Assembly: GCA_035222895.1 (NCBI GenBank)
Contig: JAVYIG010002207.1
Coordinates: 62,001-126,000, forward strand
Length of the DNA: 64,000 bases
Reading direction: 5' to 3'
DNA from: Strongylocentrotus droebachiensis
Lineage: Eukaryota; Echinodermata; Echinoidea; Camarodonta; Strongylocentrotidae
The position numbers and the translations under genes were made by a program. Shown piece by piece: positions 35,436 to 47,900 of this stretch. Within the stretch, counting starts at the first letter, position 1. The number at the start of each line of letters is the position of its first letter. The notes under the pieces are model-generated. The model was not told where the DNA came from and ran no database searches. It saw only the letters and a program-made list of their open reading frames with translations.

Positions 35436-35539
35436 TGTGGCAAGATTAAAAGACCATTTTATGTGTAAGTGAATCACCAGTGAGGAGAAGAAAGCAGGTG
35501 CATACAACAAAGGCCAGTAGGGTTATTCATTCATGAAAT

Positions 35540-35790
35540 ATATCTATATATGTTCCATAGCTTGTAGGTCGTTGGGACCTGGAGACATAGGTCCTCCATA
35601 ACTTCCTGCGTTCAGCTGTTCTAGTTACCTGCTCAAATAACATGCCTGTCTATTGCTTGATGTTATCAGTCCATGTCCTAGTTGGTCTGCCCCTCTTTCT
35701 TCTCCCATCAGTTCCTCCTTGCAAGATGGTGTTTGCCAAGCCATTCTATATCTAGTTATCATGCCCAAACCACTGTTGCTGTCTTCTTTT
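35540..35790 (-). pseudogene. Non-LTR retrotransposon C-terminal remnant
   Basis: Reading leftward gives WFGHDN, NGLANTILQGGTDGRRKRGR, PTRTWTDNIKQ and RTAERRKLWRTYVSRSQRPT, a pattern typical of the extreme C-terminus of an endonuclease-reverse-transcriptase ORF. Several stops interrupt it. It lies about 280 bp past the SEC14-like stop codon, possibly within a long 3' UTR. Confidence 0.7.
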
Positions 35791-38164
35791 CATGAGACAG
35801 CTTCTATGAAAAGAATTATAAAAAAAAGATGCAGAAATATGAAGGACAGCATGCTTTTGTCACATTTTGTCACATTTTTTTTTTTTTTTGTATTTTTGTT
35901 TAAATACCGGGTAACGGTTATTATAATTGGATTACTATGGCATGTGTAAACGAGCTTTAGTCAGGGCTTAGCTCTTACCTATCAAAGGCTGAAAGGCCTT
36001 TCATATGTCAAATTTTGGAGGGAGTTTGGAGTAATGGTATTTATTATTTATGTTATGCCATGTTATTTTTGTATTACCTTGAAGAAGAATATCAAAGCAG
36101 AAATGTAACTTATGAAGGCTTCCTCATGAATTGCTCTTCCATCTTTGCGCATCACTGGTGCTGTATTCTAGAAAGGCTAAATGGTTGGTTAGACGATAAC
36201 AATAATGATACTGCCTCATTCAGATATGATGTGTAATTTGCATCACATTTTTGTATCTTATAACACAAGGCTCAGTGAATAGGTACAGGATGTTTCTTGC
36301 TCACAGTTGCCATTTCATTTACACTTAGAACAAAAGCAGTGTTTTTTTGCGGCTGTATACCACATCGTATCAGAACGAGCCCTAAATCACACTCGAATGG
36401 CTCCCCTGTTGTTTATGTGGAAATGAACATAAAATCATTGTACTACGTCAGACATCAATGATTTATACTAATGAGTCTCCCACATCAATTTATTGGCCCG
36501 TTTCGGATAACTTGGCGAGTGATTATATCAGGACAGACCTCAAGAATACGACCCGAGTGAGAGCCGATCATTTGACTCTATCGATGTGACATCTATTCAG
36601 AAGAAGTCATGTGGGGGCAGTGTTGATCGTGCTTGATTGACAGAGCTCTAACGAGTTTATTGTGGGGGGTGTGAACACTTCAATTGTTAGCATTACCATT
36701 ACATCATGTGTGCATATAGTCTATCATTGTTGTTATTGTACAGGTCTGACTAGACCTTAAGAAGAGGTGTCTTTGTTTTTTATCCCATGAACGCAGTTAA
36801 TTTTTTTTCCTGTCATTTTAAGATTTATATTTTATGCAATGATGATGTGTTACATTTGTAGACTAACTTTTCTTTCTTTCTGAAATGTTTTTGAGCTTTT
36901 TGCTCAGGACCTTGTTTTTATCTTTTACCAATGGTTCGCCCAGGGCTAGGAGAATCCATATGAAAAAAAATGATATCACTAAGAGTACTTTATGCCCAAA
37001 TATGTAATCCCAGTAACATACTTTTCTCACTGGTGTATACTCCATGTAGATTATAGCATTGTAAATATTCCCATTATTCATCAAAATTATGTTTGGAAAA
37101 GAAAATGATGGATATAGAATATTTTTCTTTGTTTTTATGCACTGTTTTTTTAAACTTGCCTATTTTTATTTAAGGTAGTGTATATTTATTGTGTGATTGT
37201 AAAGTAGCACTGTAAGGAGTTTTATTTTCATCACAGCGCAGTAGAGTATTTTTATATAGTAGCTGCGCTATATGAATTGATCTAATTATTAGTATTAATT
37301 GGTGTATTAACTTCATTTCTATTAACTGAGTATGTATTCTATTTATTAAGATATCAATTTGAAGAAAGATTATCAGTCATCTATGACAAGATTTGCTATG
37401 TTTTAAGATTAATGATTCAACTAAATTTACATTGTTCAGTTTATCAAGTGATCATAGTGGAAATTATTCAGCTTAATATTTGTCTAACTTTTAAATACAA
37501 TTAAATAATTATTTTGAAGGTAATTTTCAGTCCTCTTTTAATATTTTTTTATTTTGCTAATTTCTGATAATACCATTTGTTTTTCAGAAGTGTTCTTTTA
37601 TACACATTTATAATGCTGCAAATAAGATATATGTGTGTATATTTTTTTAATTGTAAAAGGATATTGTGCTATTTTTTCTGAAGGAAGCAGGGCTAGATAA
37701 GTGCTACGGAAAGTTGTAAAAGTATTAACTTGTCATAATTTGTTGTTTATATGTATATCTCCTGTTAAGAGTCACTATGTGGATGTTCACATTAGTCTTA
37801 AGAAATCTCATACTAGCACAAAAGTGTAAATTGAAGGAAGAAAACAGAGATAACATTTTGAGTGTTAATATTTTGCCTAAAAACCATCTGTAAATCACCA
37901 AGTTAGAGTTATCAGATTTGTACATATCCTTTACACAGGAATTTATAGTTTCAATAGTAGTATATCTCCTCATATACCGCTAACCACCTCAATATGTTAA
38001 GAGTGATTGGCAACATCTTGTCAGAAAGAGAGAGAGAGAGAGAGCGAACATTGTAATAGGGAGTAAGGGAATTATAAAGCCTGGATCTAAGCATCGAGAG
38101 GGGACTGTTGTCATAAGGGTGGTTGTCAGTTTAAAATCATCACAAATTCATCCTTTTCATCTTG

Positions 38165-38635
38165 TATAATTATGTATCATGTGTGCATTCATGTATCTGT
38201 GCATTCATATATTTATGTATTCATATATTTTTGTATTCATAATATGTGCATTCATATATTTGTGTATTCATATTTCTGTGTATTCATATATTTGTGCATT
38301 CATATATTTGTGTATTCATATATTTGTGCATTCATATATCTGCATTCATATATTTGTGTATTCATATATCTGTGCATTCATATATTTGTGTATTCATATT
38401 TCTGTGCATTCATATATTTGTGTATTCATATTTCTGTGTATTCATATATTTGTGTATTAATATATATGTGCATTCATATATTTGTGTATTCATATATCTG
38501 TGCTTTCATATATTTTTGCATTCATATATTTGTGCATTCATATATTTGTGTATTCATATATGTGTATTCATATATTTGTGCATTCATGTATCTGTGCATT
38601 CATGTATTTGTGTAATCATATATCTGTGCATTCCA
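38165..38635. repeat. 16-bp minisatellite
   Basis: About 29 imperfect copies of a 16-bp unit such as TTCATATATTTGTGTA / TTCATATATTTGTGCA. Because the period is not a multiple of three and the unit lacks stops, all three forward frames stay open and yield HSYICVFIYLCIHIFV-like strings; these are not genes. Confidence 0.93.
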
Positions 38636-39288
38636 TTTCCTGCCTGCTGAGTATTCCATCACAGTGTGTTCATAATAAATGATTGTATTTTGGGAACTTT
38701 GTAGTCAAGCAGAGAAGATATCAACTTTACTATTCTAGTAATAGTCAATATGAATGTATAAGAATATACTTTTTTGTTATAATATCATGCATTTCTGTAT
38801 GTCATATTCAATGTAAAAGTTGTTAGCTTCCTTAAAGAATAAGAACTCAAAATATGAATTTATTTTTAGATGACTAAAGTTGTTTAGGATTGTACATGTG
38901 AATGAACAAGTATCTATGACCATCATATCAATGCTGAAGTGGCTGAATGCTTATTGCGCTGAAACTACAAGGTCTTTTCATTAATAAATGAAAGTACTTT
39001 TAATATATTCCTAAAACTAACATATTTAATATGTAGCAGTGTTTTTAAATGGATAGGTCACTAATTTGCTGACTGAATTTATTCAGTACTAATATTCCTG
39101 CAGCATAAAATCATGAACAATTTTAGAAGTAAAAAATATTGTGTGTGGTGTTTTATGTGTGTTGTTTTGATTGAATTGAGAAGATACAAATAATACAGAT
39201 AGTTTACTAATACAATTTAAGCAAAGAAAAACACCTGTGGAGAAGAAAAGAAAGGAAATACTGATACAGAGAGCTACACAGAAAGTGA

Positions 39289-39365
39289 AATGGAGAAAGA
39301 GAGAGGGGGGGGGGGGAGGGAGAGAGGGAGAGAAAGAGAGAGAGGGGAAAGGAGAGAAAGAGAAT
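39289..39365. repeat. GA/G-rich microsatellite
   Basis: Alternating GA, G-run and GAAA motifs. Neighbouring 39240-39790 is also purine-rich. Confidence 0.85.
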
Positions 39366-39864
39366 GATTTCATAGGTCCTTACCTTACCTTGCCTATTCC
39401 ATAGGTAAGGTCCAGCATGTGCTAATGAATGATAATTATGGAATTTATTATTTGATGATATGTGTCTGGGAGGATTATAAGGTGTCAACATATTCACATT
39501 GTACTCTGGGGTAGATCCATGCATACAGTGGAACACAACCGATAATAATTAAAACACATTGTAACAGGTAACCAACGGATGATAATGGAACACAGAAATT
39601 AAGAGATAGATGGCTAAAGAGGGGAGATGTAGAAAAGAGTCAAATTAGAAATATGATGCGCAGAGGTGACGGGTAGAAATGACATCTATAAAAGAAGATA
39701 AAGGGAGAGAGAGATATGATATGTGTCAGAGGATTATAAGAGAGAGAGAGATTTCAAATGAGAAATGTGGAGACAGAAGAGGAGAAAAGAAAACTACTAA
39801 ACGAAAAGCTAAAAGGCATTGTGACCACCTTTAAATCTATATACCTTGATATGAACTATTTCTC

Positions 39865-40394
39865 TTTAAATGACTCGGTAACATTGTTGAAGGTTGATGA
39901 AAAAAATGCATAATTTTTGTATGAAATGTTACTTATTATATTCCCTTTACTGTTACAGTACTAACCCTCTCACATGCAAAAAATCCTGAAAAAATTCTCA
40001 AACCACAAAGATATTTATGGTTTCCTTTGAAGGTATCATTGTGTGACACCCTCTAACAGTAAATTCTCCCAACCATTTTGAATTTTCCCAACCATCTTTC
40101 CATCTAAATAAGACATAAGACAGGCTTTTAAAAACCTTCCAACACTTAAATGTCTGGAATGGTGTATAGAGCCATTTCATTGCTTTGTGATGATTTACAT
40201 TCACCTAAAATGTAATTAAATTGTAATAATATAGGTGGGAGAATTGTGGAATCGATCAGATCAGTTTTTCCCAATTTTAATCATTAATAATGGTCTGTTT
40301 TCACTCAAACTTTCAGATTATCTTTATTTGTACATTGAAGTCACTACCTTAGCACCATTTCCTCTCATCTGAGCAATGTTACCAAGTCCCTTTA
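39865..40394. mobile_element. ~530-bp interspersed repeat, copy 2
   Basis: Near its ends CTCGGTAACATTG (left) and GCAATGTTACCAAGTCCC (right) are inverted, so a TIR element is likely. Body matches 19865-20440. Confidence 0.7.
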
Positions 40395-43300
40395 ATATGA
40401 ACTTGTTCTCTTAATAATAAGCAAGGATGAAATGAAGCGACATGACTCGATTTGTTTGTAGTTTACTTCAGGAGACATACTGCGTAAAGCTTTGTATTAC
40501 TCCTATCATTTTTATTTAATACAATTAATAGAGTGCCACAGGTTTTTCCTCTACATCAAAGTAAAACGCCTACCATAGTAGACGATAATAAAAAACAGAA
40601 GGAAAATAAAGAACGACAAAGAAATCAGCACACGCTGACATATATACGATACAGCATAAAGCAATGTGTACCCATGGATTTGCTGTAGGTTTATAATGCT
40701 ATAAGACAACAGTGATGTACAATTCAATGCAGTTTCCTTGAGGGAGAGAGAAAAAAAAAGAGATTCAGCTGAAATAAGGTGCTGCGATAAAGGTGATTTA
40801 AGACATTTTGACAATAAAATCCAAAGGTGAGATTTTCTTGTGTGCAGTTTGTTTATCAAGGAAATGAATAGCATCATAATAGTATGTACATTGTCATTTC
40901 TTGATTGTATGTACAAGACAGCCGTCTAGGAGAGATGGAGCCATCAAATGCTCCCTTTCTCAAATAAAACAAGCTTCTTTCACATACATATTGCGAGAGA
41001 GAAAATATATGTTAGCTTTATTCAACACACACACACCTGAATGTACATATAGCTCTGTTGTGCATATCTTATTGGCCTGATTCTCAGGCATATTTCTGTG
41101 CTCATAAAAGAGCAAGTTTATCTCAGCTTTATAACTGACAATGTTTTTCCCCAATATTGTCCCCACATAATTCACCCTCCAAACTACACTTCTCTGTCAT
41201 AGAAATGCAAGAGTTTTACATAAACTACATTTTCCATACCTTCCTCCATATATCATACCTTCCTAAACTCCATCCACATGAAGGGCTTATTTTTTCTATT
41301 TTTTTGTTAAAAATGGTATTGTAAGCTGGATAACATTGCACTTTGAGACTTTAAAATCAGATCCCGACTACAATCATTTCTAAAGGGATTATCCCTTAAT
41401 CCAATCCTTCCAAAACAATCGTGAGGAGGTAGGATAAAGACAACAAGTCTTCTTCCCTCACGCACCGTTGAAGCACACAGCAGAGTTTCAGACAGGCTAT
41501 CAGATTAAAACTTTATAATAATTTATGGCTTACCAACAACCAAAACGTGAATGGCTTTCAAACCCTTACACTTCCCAAATGGCACTTGCCTCTAATAATA
41601 ACTGGGCGTTTCTGAATTAAGAGAATAAAGAATATTTTTACAACATTTTTCCTTCCACCAACAAATGAGATATGCATATGATATTCTCAAAATTTAGTCT
41701 TGGCAGAATGACAGATACTGATGACATTCAGTAAATTAAATATGGCTTTTTCTTCAAATATGGCAAATTCTGTGTCTTGCTCATAAAACTATAAAAAACA
41801 TAAATAACAATAGGATCGTTAAGGGCAAGGTCAAGGTTTTAATCACTAAAACAAATACCAAAATCGGAAATAGAATCTAACAAAAAATGTACAATCCTCA
41901 TCATATTAATAGCTTACAAGGATTCAAAGATAGGTAGCAACAAATCAAAGTCTTTGAAGTCCTTGATAAACTCTTATTTTTTTGTTCCACTTAAAAAAAT
42001 CTACTATAAAAATGCTGTATACATAACATGTGTACACATGATATTTATATCACATGCGCACAATCTTTCTTTATAAACTTAAACAAAGACAGGAGTTTAA
42101 AGTACTATGTCAAATGCAACATGAATTTACATAATATATACTTGGACTACCATCAGCCAATATGTTCTTTAATTATCTCTCTCCCGTGACTTTACTTCAA
42201 TCAAATTTCATTTTAAATTGCTCTCTGCCTGTCCCATTTTGTGCAGTACTGATGTGTTAAACAAGCTTCATGCATTATGTTTGGAATATTAGGATTGGTT
42301 ACTCTCATATATGAAGACAATTTTTTTTTATCAATGTTTGTTTTTTTAACTTAAAGGAAAGAGACCCTTACATAATAATGTACATATATGTATCTTTTCT
42401 TTTATGGTAACACATGTACCTCTGTCATACCTGACCACTGACGATGCAATTGCATCATTGAATCCGCCATGTAACATGTCCTAATATCTGAATCAATGAT
42501 GTTCAGGTTTGTACGATAAAACTTTTCCATAATTTTTTTTCAAAGTTCAAGATTAATTTCTGGTTGAAATGATGAATCAAAATCTGCTTCATATGCACAC
42601 ACACACATTATAAAATCAATTTCTGCTTGACATGTTGAATTCTTAATTATCTTCACTAAGATACAATATTCATCCAATATAATGATTTTTGATTGCTATT
42701 TCTGTACTACTACAAGTCAATCAAATATTTCAAAGGAACCAAAGGAAAATAAAACAGTTCATATTCTGTATAAATCTGATTATTTTACATTAAATTAGAT
42801 AAAATATTTGGCTACATACGTATAGCTTGGCTTCATAGATTCATTCCACATAAAGTTTGGTCAAAACATAATGCTAGCTGTGGCAGGATCAAAACAAAGA
42901 GAATGACAACAAAATGACAAATTCTGCATGTAGATCCAAATTTACCCATTTAAACTCTGCAAATTGGCCAGGAAAAAACAACAACCTAAAACATGATTCT
43001 AGAACAAGGTGATAAACTTATTAATACCCGATCCCTAAAATATTACTTGATTTATTCTATTTTCTGGTCTGGTATAATCTATAATCAGCACATATATATT
43101 TTTTCCCAAACTTGCTCTATCACATTTAAAGCAAGGTGTCGTATCAATTTGAACTTTGACCTTTGAGCCCAACCAATTCCAAGTCAAACTATACACACTC
43201 AGGCACACAAACACACACAACCAATGATAATCATAAAATCTATAATTTTGTAGTAGTAATCTATATTTGACGTATATACTCAACAAATAACTCTGATTAA

Positions 43301-44770
43301 ATTAAGTCTTTTCTTTTGCTCACTCTCTCTCTCTCTCTCATGTGCAATCTGTCTTTCTCTCTCTCTCGTTCTCTCTCTGAGTAACACATAATATTTCTTT
43401 TGCCATGTCTAAATTTGAAATGGCTGGTCAGAGTGATTTGGGCTATCCTGCAAAAGCTTCATATTTCTGTACAATAATTTCATTCATTTGGGTTACACTA
43501 TATACATATGAAAATGAGCACTATCGCTCAAGTAGATTTAAATACCTACTTCATCCGCACAGACACAGGTGCGGATTTAGCGATAGTTTCAATATTTGGT
43601 CAAACGATCTCAATTCAATAGCTGCACTCAAGTAATTCAACATTCTGCATGACAGCCAGATAAAGTGACAAGATTAAATATAAGTGCTTCTTCATATTCA
43701 AGAATGAATAAATAAAAGAAACTGATTTGATTAAATATGAGCTGCTTTCAAAACATATATAAGGTGCTGAGTGTAGTTTGGGTCTGTATTTAAAAAAACA
43801 CATGTTAAAGTGCCATTGCTGCATGAATCCTGATGTTTTCTTTCTGTGATATTTATCTACCTATCCTGTTAAAAATATATGGTTTTCCCAAATTCTATGA
43901 GGAAAAAGAAACAATTTTCTATCAAAGTGTAATGACATAATGTAAGATAATGCAATTGATCTTGCTAAATTCCATACAATTCAAACTCATGTGTACGTGG
44001 AATCAAATCAATCAAGGTGTATACCTAGTCCCACATGATTATTTCCCTGTTATGGATTTCTCAAAATAAATCACATAAACTGGGATAAATAGACAAAAAG
44101 CCATGAAAACAAAATCATTATCAATCAAAAATCATTGGACGCAAAATGCATGTGTGATACCACGTATATTAAATTGTGATAAATATAAGTGTAATATAGT
44201 GAAAACTTAATTAGAATTCATCTATTTCTAGAAGAAAAAAAAAGATTGGATCATGGAAATTAGGCGCCTGCGCCAGTTATTTCCATTGCTGCATAGCCAT
44301 GTCTGAGCCTCCCTCAGCGAGCTCATTTTAATATTGAAGCACGAAGGGCCGGGCAGAAAGCCAAACTACATAAAACCTCCATCAGAATGTTTACAAGGTG
44401 TAGACAATCCGGATGCTAGGCGTCTGTCAGGATTACAATCACGTCCCGATGAGAGGATCATTTAGAATTAACTCTTAAAATGTAATATAGGGAATCTCAA
44501 TGTTTATGACATGCACTGACAAAAGCTGCGGGTTGAACTTTCACGACCTGAAGAGTCATACATCTTATCTTGCGTAGAGTCTGATGCTTCTTTTCCATCA
44601 ATCTCTCCTCCTCCCTTCCCCCTCCTCCTCCTAGTTTTCCACCCACTGTCACAAGGCTCTCCTCAAGAGAAGTTCATATGTACTCTCAAACTCACTTTGA
44701 GCAATCATATTCCGATCCATCACTCTCTTCCAACAACGATGCGTTCCGTGTCATGCCACGCCCTTTCTCA
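40395..44770. other. Gene-free stretch, no recognisable repeats
   Basis: AT-rich single-copy-looking sequence with a short CT microsatellite at 43320-43380. No reading frame resembles a protein, and none of the repeat families seen elsewhere in the window occurs. Confidence 0.6.
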
Positions 44771-44960
44771 TCAGTTTTATGATGCCTCTTGAGTGTTTAT
44801 ACCAGGGTTGTAACCAGAAGTCCCCCAAACGTATGGAGGGGCGGGGCGGGTAGAAGAGGGAGAAAACAAGTCAGAGGGGGTGATCCTTAGAGGGGGGGAC
44901 GATGTATATTGTGTTAGCTCTCCTGTGCTACTCCTCTGCCCTTGTAATGCATGCCAGTAG

Positions 44961-47900
44961 CTGGAGAACAAAAAGACAAAATAAATAAATGTTATCAATG
45001 ATAGTTGAAATGGGAAACTCACATCAAAATGATGTTGAGAAATAGAGTGAAAATTTGACTGAAGCTTTGAAAATCTATAATATTGTTCTAAATAGAATAA
45101 ACAAATCTAAATGATAACTAATTCAATTTCCAATATACAATAAACCTTTAATTAAGACAGTATATTGTACAATTATATTGCTTTCACAGCAAGCTTATAT
45201 ATATATTTAGATTTGCAAAATGCTATTAATCTTATTCTCAATTTTAAATGATGAAAATCATGAAAACACTCAATATATCTCATCAATTTTAAAAATTCAA
45301 TATTTTCTCAGCAGTTTTATATGAATACATGGTACATTAATGATCATATCCTGTCTGACTTATTCACAAAAACTATTTCCACTCTGTTTTATTAAACTTA
45401 AAACGGATTAAAAGTCCATAGATATTTAGAATCAGACTTGCCTCAACTCTGAGTGCGTAAAAATGATTCTATCAATCTAAGGACTTTAAAAATCATTTGT
45501 AAGTTTGTTTAAAACATAGTCACATTTTTTATAGGATGGTAAACAGATTGAAAATACCATGCAGCTTACAGTGATATATAATGAGTAAAGAAAATCACAT
45601 TATCATGCAAAAAACACAAATCACAATCATGCCATGTCATAATACAATTTTATCCTCTAAATTGTCCAAATACAACAGGAGGGGACCTATGTAAACTGAT
45701 AAGTAATATAATACACTCATATATATATTGGAAGAAAAAAAGACATCAATGTACAACAAACCGTAAGTAGATTGGGGAGAGGGAAATCGGTGCGAAATGA
45801 CAGTACCCCATCCTGATTCTAAGAGGTTTTAAGAGTGAGGACAAAAATATTTTGGGGTTAAAAATTCTTATTTTCCTTGGGTAGACTTCCTCAGCCTTCC
45901 CTCGTAGTTCTTGAGAGGGTCTTGAGGATTCCCTAAATAATGTTCCTTCAGAAAATCGGTGTCAGGAAAATGTTCTCCCCCCCCCCCCCCCTCCCCTCCC
46001 CCCTCTCAGACAATCCTCTGTACGCACCCCTATAAAACCATTAGCCTGCACATTTAATCAAAAATGCCCCTTGAAGAAAAATAATCATGAACCTCTGGTC
46101 ACATCATAAAAATCACAAATTTCACAAAAGAGGGTATGTAATCCGACTAAAATGGTATGACACACAAACATTCTACATGAAAGAAATAATTCAATATACA
46201 ACATACAAATACACATATTATTTTTCCTAGCCTACGAAGCAAACTGGCCACACAGGTATACATCTTATATGGCTATATTTCCCAACCAAAGTCGTGTGAT
46301 TGAAAATAACATACATGAACAAAAACTGTTTTATTCAAACCAAAATGTATGGGATGGCTGATTTTTAACTTTTCAAATGTGTCTATAGAAGGATTTTAAT
46401 GTTTATTTTCCTCATGAAAATTCCTGGCATCAAATGCTTTATGTATTAAAGAGAAGACTGGATACAAATTTTCATATACATGCCATGAATCTCATATACC
46501 TTTTAGGGCTATGAATCTCAAGTTAGAGCGGTGAAGTTATTTAGCTACACTTTATAATGTGAACTCATTTCCTTTTCATCATCATTTGTTTCTCCTTTGA
46601 AATTGCTCTACTGCATTAATGTTATTGTTTAATTTACCGGTATACAAGTATGCCACTTATGTTTTACAGTTACTGTGATAGAATTTAATAGAATGTGGAA
46701 TAAAAAATTGATCTTGAACTTGAATTTGAAAATGTTCTCTATACACAATCTAAAGTTGACTAGGAATACCCCAGCCACACTGCAAAGACCAACACCAGAC
46801 CAACAACAGACCAAACAAGAATTTATATTTCAACAAATGGTCTAGAATTAGTTGATCGATTTGGAGTCGGTCTGATGGGTTTGACCATGGTATAACACAC
46901 CTAAACGGCTACCTGTGCAAAAGAGCTTTTGAAATTTAATTTTAGAAAATAGAAAGATGACTAATAGTCAATTCTGGGATTTAATTCACTGCAAATCTAA
47001 TTACGTGGCTTTATACTATGCAGTCCGCTAGGCATGACTATGACTATGAGTACCACTAAGCAGTGGTAACATGAAAGTGAATATGTGGGATAAGCAATAA
47101 ATGTAAGAAGCAATTCATAAGTACACAATGTGAATAAGATCCATATTAAATCATGCAAGTCATTTTTTAGAAAGCAGGAGCAAGGGGTGAAAGTACATTT
47201 AAGGATAGAATAAAAGAAAAACTGAATATTTTTCATCTGATTAAAGTTACTACCTTGCTTTATAACGTTAGTCACATTATTCAATACCAATAAGCTAAAT
47301 CTATAATAAACCTGTCTCAGTTTCATCACTTAATAGATGATCCTTGGGCTACACACGATGAATAAAGATCTAATACCATGTAAGGATTTTTAAAAAAAAT
47401 ACCAATAATTTTTAGTTCCATAATCAGGGGCCACAAAATCATGTAAAAATAATGAACTAGCCAAATCAGAAGGACCACCAAAATGCAGCACAAAGATATT
47501 ACATAAAACAACAACAATACAAAGAAGATCCTTCAAATAATCATTTCCCTGAGCCAAACATCATTGGAAATCATTATTTCCCTAAAGTTCAAAAGATGCA
47601 TCTTGCTATGGTTCATGTACAGTAGATTGCTTGGTTTAAGAAGTTTTATCTAAACAAAGGCAGATTTTTTTTTTCTTGAAGAATATTAAACTGACCACAT
47701 ATTTCCCATTTTGGTGAAGAAAATATAGAAAGTGAATAAACCTCATGGATTTTTTTTTTTAAATCAACAATACCATGAAAGCTTCTTAGAATTAGAGGAA
47801 ACATTTGATAATAGATTTTACTTTCTTTTGCCACTTAATTTTAACCAAATTTGTTGCTCTAAAAATCCCTTGGTAAAATTTTCAATCTTCTTTGAAGTAC

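Noticed and set aside
38172..38650. Overlapping forward ORFs of 134 and 147 residues rich in Cys/Ile/His/Phe
   Set aside because: Generated by the 16-bp minisatellite; all three frames are open for the same trivial reason.
40551..40916. 121-aa minus-strand ORF with hydrophobic C-terminal stretch
   Set aside because: No recognisable domain, splice context or codon signature; consistent with chance in AT-rich DNA.
46997..47329. 110-aa minus-strand ORF with Cys/Leu-rich sequence
   Set aside because: Low-complexity AT-driven composition and no homology pattern that I recognise.
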